9,270 nucleotides of DNA, from positions 1-9,270 of the forward strand of contig MVZL01000040.1 in NCBI GenBank assembly GCA_002068375.1, in the 5' to 3' direction. The DNA is from Tenericutes bacterium ADurb.BinA155 (GTDB lineage: Bacteria > Bacillota_I > Bacilli_A > RFN20 > CAG-826). The position numbers and the translations under genes are program-made. The stretch's first letter is position 1, and each line of letters starts with the position of its first letter. Below, one piece after another: positions 1-6,062 of this stretch. The notes under the pieces are model-generated. The model was given only the letters and a program-made list of their open reading frames with translations, was not told the DNA's origin and made no database searches.

Positions 1-1
1 C

Positions 2-649
2 CCCGCCTCGATCAAGGCCTTCGTCGCGGGACTAGACCCGAAACGAAACTACGATGCGATCATCCTCAACGCCGCGGTTTATTATCCGAAAAAAGGCAGC
101 AAAGCCGGCGATGGGACATCCCTCACTTTCATGACGAACGCGGTCGGAACCTATCTTCTTTATAATGAGTTCCGCGAGAAATTCCCTAAAGCCCGTTACG
201 TCTTCGTCGATTCGATCGTGAATCGGACCCCGCATCATCGGGATTACGCTTCCTATCTTGGGCAAGGAGGCAACCGCCGGGCCGAAGAATACGCGGTCAG
301 CAAACGGGCGGTCATGAATATCTATGGCTATGGGCGGATCCATCATCCGGAAGACGCCCTCTACATGTCGCACCCTGGGGTTTCCGGGACCGCGATCTTC
401 GATGGCTTCCCGCCCCTGATCCGGAAACTCGGCCATAAACTCCTTTATCTCGTGGTTCATCATCCCTGGAAAGCCTGCTTAGGCGAAGTGTATTTAGCGA
501 CGGCGCCCTTACCGGCCGGAACCTTAGCCGGCCCCCGCGGCCTTTTCCAAATCTCGGGGTATCCCCGCATCATCAAAACCAGCGAAAAAAAGATCTTCCG
601 GGATGCGGAAGATCTCCATTTAGCGTTCTATCGGGTCTATCACGTTTAA
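2..649 (+). CDS. Short-chain dehydrogenase/reductase (SDR), 5' end outside window
   Basis: This is the C-terminal 215 residues of an SDR-family NAD(P)-dependent oxidoreductase; the frame is open to the window edge, so the true start and the glycine-rich nucleotide-binding motif lie upstream. Visible family marks, numbered from the first complete codon, are LNAAV at 22-26 (the NNAG-type motif after strand 4), a candidate catalytic Ser71 in VFVDS, and the catalytic YAVSK pair Tyr97/Lys101. These are followed by HPGVSGT, the usual 'HPG..T' cofactor-side motif. The Ser-Tyr distance of 26 residues is longer than the roughly 13 of classical SDRs, so either a loop is inserted or the serine assignment is off. 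The long C-terminal part resembles retinol-dehydrogenase/WWOX-like SDRs. Substrate cannot be predicted. Its TAA stop shares TTAA with the stop of the converging kinase gene. Confidence 0.85.
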   Translation, partial: PASIKAFVAGLDPKRNYDAIILNAAVYYPKKGSKAGDGTSLTFMTNAVGTYLLYNEFREKFPKARYVFVDSIVNRTPHHRDYASYLGQGGNRRAEEYAVSKRAVMNIYGYGRIHHPEDALYMSHPGVSGTAIFDGFPPLIRKLGHKLLYLVVHHPWKACLGEVYLATAPLPAGTLAGPRGLFQISGYPRIIKTSEKKIFRDAEDLHLAFYRVYHV

Positions 650-1188
650 TCGCGTGAGGTGAGAGCCGCCATATATTTCGAATAGATATCGTCGCCGATT
701 TCTTCGATGCTGCGGTCGCCGGTTTCGATCGTGAAATCGGTCGGGAGGATTTTGCCTTTGCTAAAGGCAGTTCGGTCGTTAACGAGGCGTTCTTTGATGA
801 GCTTCGGGTCATCGCCGCGCCCGATCATCCGCTTCTCCCGAACCGCTTCGGGGGCTTCGAGATAGAACGTGATGAGGCGCGGGTCTTCAAGAGCCAAGAA
901 GTTCTTGAGGCCATTTGGATCAACCACGACGCACTTATCGTCATTCACCTGCGACTTGCTGCAGCCGTAGTAGTGGCCATTGTAATAGGTATGCTCAACC
1001 AGCTTATTTTCCACCATCAGCTTTTTAAAGGCGTCTTCGCTCACGAAGAAATAATCGACCCCATCTTTTTCGCCAACCCGCGGTAAACGGGAAGTATGGG
1101 TGATCGCCTTCACAATCCCATAGCGGGAGCGGAGATACTTGGCGATTTCGGTTTTTCCTGAGGCGGAGGCCCCGACAAGAAGAATCAT
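646..1188 (-). CDS. Guanylate kinase-like P-loop nucleotide kinase
   Basis: A 180-residue cytoplasmic protein of the guanylate kinase fold, expected to transfer phosphate from ATP to GMP or a similar nucleotide. Walker A is GASASGKT (6-13). The GMP-binding block follows as TSRLPRVGEKDGVDYFF (32-48, with Arg34 and Arg37). Next come Glu65 and the YYNGHYYG stretch (68-75), matching the 'E...G.YYG' of Gmk, a VVVDPNG segment (87-93) where Gmk has its 'D..G' strand, and a lid-like RMIGRGDD (120-127) with two arginines. It is shorter than typical Gmk (about 200 residues), and its P-loop differs from the usual GPSGVGKG/GxSGxGK form. A Gmk paralogue or related kinase is therefore possible, and no gmk symbol is assigned. 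ATG at 1186-1188 is the only sensible start: no in-frame ATG, GTG or TTG lies just upstream. There is no clear Shine-Dalgarno, but a -10 box sits immediately upstream. Confidence 0.8.
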   Translation of the reverse strand: MILLVGASASGKTEIAKYLRSRYGIVKAITHTSRLPRVGEKDGVDYFFVSEDAFKKLMVENKLVEHTYYNGHYYGCSKSQVNDDKCVVVDPNGLKNFLALEDPRLITFYLEAPEAVREKRMIGRGDDPKLIKERLVNDRTAFSKGKILPTDFTIETGDRSIEEIGDDIYSKYMAALTSRD

Positions 1189-1195
1189 TTGACCT

Positions 1196-1201
1196 ATTAT
1201 A
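1196..1201 (-). promoter_or_regulatory. -10 box for the guanylate kinase-like gene (leaderless transcript likely)
   Basis: A perfect TATAAT on the minus strand ends 7 bases before the ATG. Sigma-A transcription normally starts about 7 bases after the -10, so the mRNA would begin at or next to the start codon. This fits the lack of a ribosome binding site. No good -35 hexamer is visible at 16-18 bases, so the promoter assignment rests mainly on the -10. Confidence 0.5.
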
Positions 1202-1291
1202 AGCCAACTCGTTTTTCAGGAGTAGAGCGAAAAGAACAAAAAAGTTTTCCTGCGATGGCGTCTATCTTTTTTATCTTTCGGAGCAAATTTC

Positions 1292-1321
1292 TTGTCCGTT
1301 TTCTTCTTTCGGGGCTATATA
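1292..1321 (+). promoter_or_regulatory. Sigma-A-type promoter of the Tad-like operon
   Basis: -35 TTGTCC (1292-1297) and -10 TATATA (1316-1321) are separated by 18 bases. Transcription would start around 1328, leaving a leader of only about 13-15 bases. The AGGAGG ribosome binding site (1327-1332) lies 8 bases before the ATG at 1341, so it would sit at the extreme 5' end of the message. It is divergent from the kinase promoter about 90 bases away. Confidence 0.5.
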
Positions 1322-1340
1322 TAAGTAGGAGGAAAAAAAG

Positions 1341-1694
1341 ATGAGCGATGGCGTCGACGTCACCTTAAAGGACCTGGATAGCAAAGAAAAGGCTCTTTTA
1401 ATCGGGGCGGTTTACCGGCAAGCGCTGATCGAGGTCGGACATAGCGCCGATTATCACGTGTATGACCTCGAACAGGATTTGATTGAGCATAAGCTTTCCT
1501 TAGCGGCGGGAGTCTTTCTCCAGCACGTGAAAGCCTTCTATGACTCGCTCCCGGAACTCCAGCAGAAGGTCTTCTTAGTCGAGTGTTTGGAACATGGGCG
1601 GCACTATGCCTATTGGTACCTCCCTTACTTCAGCCCGAAGAACTTCAGCCACGTCTGTTCGTCCGTCTATAAAAAAGCCGATTCGGCTTTCTAA
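1341..1694 (+). CDS. Small soluble protein, first gene of the Tad-like operon, unknown function
   Basis: A 117-residue protein that I do not recognise. It has no signal peptide or membrane segment and reads as mostly alpha-helical, with helices around 14-32, 42-68, 71-86 and 101-115. The last third (LPELQQKVFLVECLEHGR, 70-87, then YFSPKNFSHVCSSVYKKA, 96-113) loosely resembles a helix-turn-helix of the sigma region 4 type, with a bulky helix, a turn and a basic final helix. This is only a weak resemblance. The start is secure: a perfect AGGAGG lies 8 bases before ATG, and the operon promoter is directly upstream. It is 10 bases from the next gene, so probably co-transcribed, and a regulator or accessory factor of the pilus-like system is plausible. 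The last codons form a hairpin (see 1674-1690). Confidence 0.7.
   Translation: MSDGVDVTLKDLDSKEKALLIGAVYRQALIEVGHSADYHVYDLEQDLIEHKLSLAAGVFLQHVKAFYDSLPELQQKVFLVECLEHGRHYAYWYLPYFSPKNFSHVCSSVYKKADSAF
1674..1690 (+). repeat. Hairpin at the 3' end of the first operon gene
   Basis: AAAGCCG and CGGCTTT form a 7-bp stem with a 3-base loop, overlapping the last codons before the stop at 1692-1694. On the plus strand it is followed by CTAAAAAATAG, not a T run, so it is a poor terminator there. On the minus strand the same stem is followed by a run of Ts, but no minus-strand gene reads into it. It could act as an attenuator, a processing site or an mRNA-end stabiliser between the first gene and the rest of the operon. 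Confidence 0.4.
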
Positions 1695-1704
1695 AAAATA
1701 GCCT

Positions 1705-2727
1705 ATGAAATATCGCCTTCTCGCTTGCTTATTTTCGTTATGCGCGGGCTTAGGACTCGGGGGCAGCAAAAACGCGGTTCCCCAAAATGCCGGGATCTTC
1801 GCCCGCGGGCTCCTCTTAACCTTGAACCGTTTCCACACAACGAGCCTTTCTTTCACCTTCATCCCGGCGACGACCTCGCATTACCGGATCACCGTCGGGA
1901 TCACGAACAGCCTTTGCGACCGGGAACAGCTGGTCTACGAACTCCAAGATTATCCCTTGAACGCTTATCAAAGTTTCTATGCCTCGGCCCCGATCGATCC
2001 GACGGTTTGGAAGATCGCCAAAACCGATAACGTCGTTTGGGTCCGGGTCCTTGAGCTGAACTACACGAGGAGCTGGTCGGGTCAATGCACGATCGACGCC
2101 ATCCACGCGACCGGGGTTTATCCCGCGAGCGGTGAGGGTGGGATGAAAAGCGGGAACCAATACGTCTATTTCGACTCGGCCAAGCACCTTCTTAGCTGCG
2201 GATCCGAGTACGCTTGGAGCTTGCCGAGCGGCACCCAATATAACCCGGTCTACAATACGGTCGATTATTCCGCGATCTGGATCCATTACGTCAATCCGGC
2301 CTTTCAGAGCTTCGGCGGGGATTTGACGCTGCGCCTCTACGATCACCTCGATGAATTCGAGGTCGGGACCCTCGTGAATACCGGCCAGACCCGTTATCGG
2401 TCTTTCCCGGTTCGTTTCACCCCAAATAAACTAGGCAATACCGCCTATTATCAGTGGACCATCATGGGGAATGAAACCTATGCGGTCGACCGGCGGAACC
2501 TCCATATGAAGCCCTTAGAAGAAGCCGGCCCTAACGATTTCACTTCGACGAACGTCTATCTTCCGACCGGGTTAGCCCAGGTTGGGGTCCCTTATCACTT
2601 CAGGCTCTGTCTCAACGAAATGGGTAGCGCTGGTGACTTCATCCTGGTCAATTTGACGGTGGAACGAACGAAGGAGCACTTCGGCGATTGCGTCCATAGC
2701 GACTATTGCGTGGTGGTGGGAGGTTAA
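1705..2727 (+). CDS. Exported six-cysteine protein of the Tad-like operon, unknown family
   Basis: A 340-residue protein that I do not recognise. Residues 1-20 (MKYR, then a hydrophobic stretch rich in Leu, Cys, Gly) look like a Sec signal peptide or N-terminal anchor. No proper lipobox is formed by Cys8 or Cys13. The rest is hydrophilic, rich in aromatic residues, Thr, Ser and Asn, and reads as beta-rich, so it is probably outside the membrane. Apart from the leader it has six cysteines (71, 128, 165, 302, 329, 335), enough for three disulfides. The C-terminus is CVHSDYCVVVGG. No enzyme motif was found. It sits 10 bases after the first gene and 2 bases before the next, so it is likely an operon member. 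A surface or tip component, adhesin or pilus-assembly partner is inferred from position only. There is no Shine-Dalgarno before the ATG, yet this start gives the signal-peptide-like leader. Confidence 0.75.
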   Translation: MKYRLLACLFSLCAGLGLGGSKNAVPQNAGIFARGLLLTLNRFHTTSLSFTFIPATTSHYRITVGITNSLCDREQLVYELQDYPLNAYQSFYASAPIDPTVWKIAKTDNVVWVRVLELNYTRSWSGQCTIDAIHATGVYPASGEGGMKSGNQYVYFDSAKHLLSCGSEYAWSLPSGTQYNPVYNTVDYSAIWIHYVNPAFQSFGGDLTLRLYDHLDEFEVGTLVNTGQTRYRSFPVRFTPNKLGNTAYYQWTIMGNETYAVDRRNLHMKPLEEAGPNDFTSTNVYLPTGLAQVGVPYHFRLCLNEMGSAGDFILVNLTVERTKEHFGDCVHSDYCVVVGG

Positions 2728-2729
2728 CG

Positions 2730-3131
2730 ATGCTGAACCTTCTTTTATGGGCGGGGATTCTCACCTTCAGCCTCGCTTCCTTCAATTACACCTACATGAT
2801 CGGGACGATCAATCGGGTCTTCTTAGGTCTCTATAAAGCGGTCCCGGAGTCTTCGGTGATCGCCTATAGCCCCCAAGGACAAGGGACCGTTCCCTACTTT
2901 GACCTCACGCTTTTAAGGAGCGCTCTTAGCCGTTATTTCACCCTCAATCTTCCGAGCTATGTCCCGACGTATACCCTCGATATCGCTTCTTACCTCAAAA
3001 GCGAGACCGGGGTCGTGGCGACGACGACCACCCCCAATCAGGTCTCGATCCATTTCCATAGCAACGTCGGGGCGCTTGGCTCCTACGATAAAACCGCTCT
3101 CTTCACCTTAGTCCGGAGCCGCTATGAGTGA
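2730..3131 (+). CDS. Small N-anchored pseudopilin-like protein
   Basis: A 133-residue protein with a hydrophobic N-terminus (about 1-18) that continues as a likely amphipathic helix (19-37). The remaining soluble, probably mixed alpha/beta part contains a Thr-rich patch (VVATTTT, 95-101). The layout of one N-terminal helix plus a small outer domain is that of TadE/pseudopilin-like subunits, but no diagnostic motif or prepilin cleavage site is visible, so the role is inferred from layout and operon position. The start is ATG 2730, not the in-frame TTG at 2706: GGGAGG inside the last codons of the preceding gene sits 6 bases upstream. The 3' end overlaps the ATPase gene by 8 bases, so translation is probably coupled. 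Confidence 0.75.
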   Translation: MLNLLLWAGILTFSLASFNYTYMIGTINRVFLGLYKAVPESSVIAYSPQGQGTVPYFDLTLLRSALSRYFTLNLPSYVPTYTLDIASYLKSETGVVATTTTPNQVSIHFHSNVGALGSYDKTALFTLVRSRYE

Positions 3132-4089
3132 AGAGAGATTGATCCGCTTCGTGGAGACTTCCTTTCTAAAAGGGATCCTCCAAGAAGCGAATGTGACCGA
3201 TATCGCCTATAACGGTTCCCAAATTTTCTATGAGGATAGCTTATTGGGCCGCCAAAAGGCCAACCTCAAAGTCGGGGTCGAGCAAGTGGGGGACTTTCTC
3301 CGCCAGATCGCTAATCTCGCGGAGAAGCAGTTCTCTTACCAATCCCCGATCCTCGATGTGAGCTTCGGCCGCTACCGCCTTAACGCCGCGTTCCTGAGTC
3401 TCGTCCGGGTCCGCGACTTAAAGTCCTATAGCTTCTCCTTACGTCTAGCGAGCGGTGGCAGCAAACTCACGACCTGTCCCTCCTTCTTTGGGGGCGATAG
3501 CCTCAAGATTTTGCTCGACGCCCTCGCCAAAAAGGAATCGATTGTGATCGGCGGGGCCACGAGCTCGGGCAAGACCGAGCTTCAGAAGTATCTTCTGCTT
3601 CAGCTTCGGCCCAATACCCGGGTGATCGTGATCGATAACGTCGAGGAGCTCGAGATGGTACGGGAAGAAGACAAGATCGACCTCACCAGTTGGCTCGTCG
3701 ATGAGCGTTTCCCTTCGAGCAACTTCCCCGCCTTAATCCGTAACGCCCTCCGGAACGACCCGGATTACATCGTGGTCGCCGAAAGCCGCGGCGGCGAGAT
3801 GCTCGATGTCCTCAATTCCGCGATGTCGGGGCACCCCCTGATCTTGACGCTCCATAGCAAAGACCTCGCTTCGATGCCTTACCGGATGGCTCGGATGGCG
3901 ATGATGGGCGAGCAGAAACTCGTCTATGAAGACGTGCTAGGGGATATCTATCACCATTTCTCTTTATTCGTCTACCTCAAAAAAGACGAGCAACCCAATG
4001 GTTCAATCGCGCGTTACATCCAAAGCATCGGGCGCCTCGATGAGGCCAAACGCAAAATCAGCCTCCTCTATGAAAGGAAATCCGCATGA
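3124..4089 (+). CDS. CpaF/TadA-family type II/IV secretion ATPase
   Basis: A 321-residue cytoplasmic hexameric-type motor ATPase, expected to drive pilus assembly or secretion through the T2SF membrane proteins encoded next. Diagnostic motifs in order: Walker A GGATSSGKT (143-151, Lys150); Asp-box region VIVIDNVEE (167-175); Walker B-type block NDPDYIVVAESRGGEM (211-226, Glu220), equivalent to 'RPDRIVVGEVRGGE' of CpaF; and a His-box LILTLHS (239-245, His244). An arginine-bearing core precedes the P-loop (residues 75-110). At 321 residues it is much shorter than typical CpaF (about 400-500), lacking most of the N-terminal extension, and nearer to VirB11 in size. The ESRGGE motif and the following TadB/TadC pair favour the Tad branch over VirB11 or ComGA/PilB. 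ATG 3124 has a GGAG 5 bases upstream. It overlaps its neighbours by 8 and 4 bases. Confidence 0.93.
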   Translation: MSEERLIRFVETSFLKGILQEANVTDIAYNGSQIFYEDSLLGRQKANLKVGVEQVGDFLRQIANLAEKQFSYQSPILDVSFGRYRLNAAFLSLVRVRDLKSYSFSLRLASGGSKLTTCPSFFGGDSLKILLDALAKKESIVIGGATSSGKTELQKYLLLQLRPNTRVIVIDNVEELEMVREEDKIDLTSWLVDERFPSSNFPALIRNALRNDPDYIVVAESRGGEMLDVLNSAMSGHPLILTLHSKDLASMPYRMARMAMMGEQKLVYEDVLGDIYHHFSLFVYLKKDEQPNGSIARYIQSIGRLDEAKRKISLLYERKSA

Positions 4090-4814
4090 ACAAATTCATC
4101 CAATATCTTCTGATCTTGATCCTCTCATTGGCTTTTGGGGCGATGGCTTGTCTCATGAGCGAGTCCCTTATTTTTTTCGGGGCAGTGGCTTTCTGTTTTT
4201 TCCTCGGACTCACGCTCTTAGTCCGACCCTTATTCCTCCATTATGCCGAAAGAGAACGGAAACGCCACGAAGGCTACCGTTTTGTGAATTCTTTCATCAT
4301 CTCTTATTCGTCCAATCAGTCGTTAGAAAAGGCCTATGCCGCCAGTAGCGAGTATTCGGGCCCGGAACTCACCGAGATCTTAAAAGGGATCGAAAGCAAA
4401 GATATCCCGGCCCGCCTCGATTACCTCAAAACCTATTTCGATAACGACCTCTACGCGATGTTCCTCTCGCTCTTTCATCTTTATGAGGAGCAGGGGGGCG
4501 ATCTTCTCACCATCAGCAAAGGCTTGCTCGACGAGATCACGCGGGTCGAGGAAGCGGGCGATGCCAGCAACCGCGAATCCCTCAAAAATCTCCGGGATTT
4601 CTTGCTCCTTTGGGTCTTCTCGTTAGCGATTTTTCTCTTCCTCCGTTATGGCTTAGCGACCTTCTATAGCAGTTTGGTGAAGAGTCCGGTCTACCTTCTC
4701 ACGATCGGCGTCTTCTTTGGCTTCTTCCTGATCTCGCTAGTGATCTACGCCTTCCGTTTTGCCGAAGCGAAACCCCGCCTCCTGAAAGGACCCACCCATG
4801 AAAAAGCTGCGTGA
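4086..4814 (+). CDS. TadB-position T2SF inner-membrane platform protein
   Basis: A 242-residue membrane protein with predicted helices at about 7-24, 28-48, 172-190 and 201-222, with a cytoplasmic helical domain between (about 55-165). This layout, with the loop FVNSFIISYSSNQSLEKAY (67-85) and the EEQGGDLLTISKGLLDEI stretch (134-151), matches the T2SF (GspF/TadB) fold, in which a helical bundle contacts the ATPase and a membrane part guides subunits. It starts inside an ATGA overlap with the ATPase gene, with AAGGAAA just upstream, and overlaps the next T2SF gene by 17 bases. This is strong evidence for a stoichiometric ATPase-TadB-TadC unit. Assignment to TadB rather than TadC rests on order and size. 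Confidence 0.85.
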   Translation: MNKFIQYLLILILSLAFGAMACLMSESLIFFGAVAFCFFLGLTLLVRPLFLHYAERERKRHEGYRFVNSFIISYSSNQSLEKAYAASSEYSGPELTEILKGIESKDIPARLDYLKTYFDNDLYAMFLSLFHLYEEQGGDLLTISKGLLDEITRVEEAGDASNRESLKNLRDFLLLWVFSLAIFLFLRYGLATFYSSLVKSPVYLLTIGVFFGFFLISLVIYAFRFAEAKPRLLKGPTHEKAA

Positions 4815-5463
4815 AAACATGCTGGCCTTAGGGCTAAACCCAGGCCACGAATATCTCGTCGTTGCTTTGCTCGATATCCTTTGCCTTGCGGTTGGCGGTC
4901 TCCTCTTTTACTTCCGGGGCCGGTTGATCTTCATCCTTTACGCCGCCGGGATCGCCTTCGTCCTCAGCTTCGCCTATCTTTCCCGTTACCCCGCGGCTTT
5001 AAGGAAGGTCAACGCCAAAAAGGAAGAAGAGTTCGTCCGTCTCTTCACCTACTTTGGAATCTATATCCATAACGGCTACAACGTTTACCAGGCTCTCCAA
5101 GCCGTTTCTTCTTTTGCTTCTGACGGCCTTAAAGAAGACTTCCTGAAGCTTCTCAATGCGATCGATAACGATAAATCACCGACCCCGTACATCGCTTTTT
5201 CGAAGAATTTCGAATCTCTCGAGATCAAGCAAGTCCTTCTTTCGGTCTACCAAATGGTCGAAGAAGGCGGAGAAACCTACATCCGGCAATTCGAAGCCTT
5301 GTTCGATCGCTATTCCGCCGAGCGGCATAAGCTCACCCGCGAAGCCCACGTCGCTTCCTTAGGGAGTCTCACGGTCCTTCCCTTGCTTGGAAGCGGAATT
5401 ACGATGCTGAGCCTCACCGCGGCGATCGTGGAAGTGATGGGAGGCATCTACAATGTCCTATAA
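4798..5463 (+). CDS. TadC-position T2SF inner-membrane platform protein
   Basis: A 221-residue second T2SF-type protein. Predicted membrane helices lie at about 20-38, 43-61 and 186-213. The cytoplasmic helical domain starts with EEEFVRLFTYFGIYIHNG (76-93), followed by YNVYQALQAVSS (94-105), the typical 'hydrophobic bundle, NG, aliphatic helix' of GspF domains. It continues to the MVEEGGETYIRQF helix (153-165). Two separate T2SF proteins after a CpaF-type ATPase are the hallmark of Tad/type IVc systems. The ATG has AAGGA 7 bases upstream, within the end of the preceding gene. The C-terminal codons (VMGG) supply the ribosome binding site of the next gene, which overlaps by 11 bases. Confidence 0.85.
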   Translation: MKKLRENMLALGLNPGHEYLVVALLDILCLAVGGLLFYFRGRLIFILYAAGIAFVLSFAYLSRYPAALRKVNAKKEEEFVRLFTYFGIYIHNGYNVYQALQAVSSFASDGLKEDFLKLLNAIDNDKSPTPYIAFSKNFESLEIKQVLLSVYQMVEEGGETYIRQFEALFDRYSAERHKLTREAHVASLGSLTVLPLLGSGITMLSLTAAIVEVMGGIYNVL

Positions 5464-5794
5464 ATTAGGGTTGCTTTTATCCTTCTTCTTCATGGTTCAG
5501 GTCCTTCTATTTGCCGGGGACCTCGCCTGCATCGACGCGATCCATAGCGAACTCGATGCGATCGCGGTCACCGCCTCTTATCAGATCTCGATGAATGGGG
5601 AACTGACCGAGGCGACCAAAAAGCTGGTCCATGATGAGGCCGGCGCTGAAATCTATTTGCTCAGCGAAGGAAGCGCCAAACTCGGCGATTCCATTAGCTT
5701 TGGGGTCTACCGCGACTATCAGCCGTTCATCGTTTCGAAAGAAGCGGTGCGAATCAGTGTTCGAAGAACCGCGATTGTCGGTTACTTCGCATAA
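5453..5794 (+). CDS. TadE-like pseudopilin candidate
   Basis: A 113-residue protein with a strongly hydrophobic N-terminal helix (about 5-24, GLLLSFFFMVQVLLFAGD), continuing as a helix to about residue 42, then a small outer domain that reads as beta-rich towards the C-terminus (ISVRRTAIVGYFA at the end). One N-terminal helix, a short globular domain and a position between TadC and the pilin candidate fit a TadE/TadF-like minor subunit. No Gly-x-x-x-Glu prepilin site is visible, so processing is uncertain. The start is supported by GGGAGG 8 bases before ATG and an 11-base overlap with the upstream gene. One cysteine, Cys26, lies just after the membrane segment. Confidence 0.7.
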   Translation: MSYKLGLLLSFFFMVQVLLFAGDLACIDAIHSELDAIAVTASYQISMNGELTEATKKLVHDEAGAEIYLLSEGSAKLGDSISFGVYRDYQPFIVSKEAVRISVRRTAIVGYFA

Positions 5795-5809
5795 GAAAGG
5801 AGGACCCCG

Positions 5810-6004
5810 ATGTCGGAAATAAAAGGGCAGATGCTGGGAATGATTCTCGTTCTCATGGTGTTCGGCCTCGTCGCTGGCATTCTCTACGCCAGTTTCAGGC
5901 AGAGCGCCCAAAACATCTCGTCGCAACTTGCGAACGAGAACGGCCTCGTCAGTACCGCACCCGCGAAAACCGGTGCCTACCACCCGCTCGCCTATCAAGG
6001 CTAG
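5810..6004 (+). CDS. Flp-like small pilin candidate
   Basis: A 64-residue protein with a short charged leader (MSEIKG), a hydrophobic helix (about 8-27, MLGMILVLMVFGLVAGILYA), an amphipathic extension (FRQSAQNISSQLANE, 29-43) and a short polar tail. Size, layout and place as last gene of a Tad-like operon match Flp-type pilins, which form the fibre. A cleavage after Gly6 is conceivable, but the glutamate at mature position 5 and the EY pair of classical Flp pilins are absent, so this assignment is an inference from context. It has the best ribosome binding site of the operon's 3' part (AGGAGG, 6-7 bases before ATG) and a 15-base gap from the previous gene, which suits high expression. It ends in TAG a few bases before the operon terminator. 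Confidence 0.7.
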   Translation: MSEIKGQMLGMILVLMVFGLVAGILYASFRQSAQNISSQLANENGLVSTAPAKTGAYHPLAYQG

Positions 6005-6007
6005 CTG

Positions 6008-6046
6008 AAAAGAGATCCCTAAAGCACTTTAGGGGTCTTTTCTTTT
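6008..6046 (+). terminator. Intrinsic terminator of the Tad-like operon
   Basis: AGATCCCTAAAG pairs with CTTTAGGGGTCT (one G-T pair) around a very short loop, and the right arm runs into TTTTCTTTT. It starts four bases after the stop of the pilin candidate and closes the operon before the acyl carrier protein promoter. Confidence 0.85.
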
Positions 6047-6062
6047 CGGGCTTATTGTCTAT

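Noticed and set aside
1671..1690. Minus-strand intrinsic terminator (stem followed by Ts)
   Set aside because: No minus-strand gene lies upstream to be terminated; kept only as a hairpin.
1816..2346. Minus-strand open frame of 176 codons opposite the exported protein gene
   Set aside because: It lacks a ribosome binding site, is rich in Arg, Asp and Val as expected from the complement of GC-rich codons, and the plus-strand frame has signal peptide, operon spacing and composition in its favour.
2706..2729. TTG start giving eight extra residues for the pseudopilin-like gene
   Set aside because: ATG 2730 has GGGAGG at correct spacing and begins the hydrophobic segment; the TTG has no ribosome binding site.
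5507..5998. Minus-strand open frame of 163 codons opposite the two small pilin-like genes
   Set aside because: Both plus-strand genes have strong ribosome binding sites and coherent membrane helices; the minus product has low-complexity shadow composition.
3124..6004. Competence pseudopilus (ComG) operon
   Set aside because: Two short T2SF proteins and an ESRGGE-type CpaF ATPase are found; ComG has one T2SF protein, a PilB-like ATPase and ComGC-type pilins with Glu5, none of which is seen.
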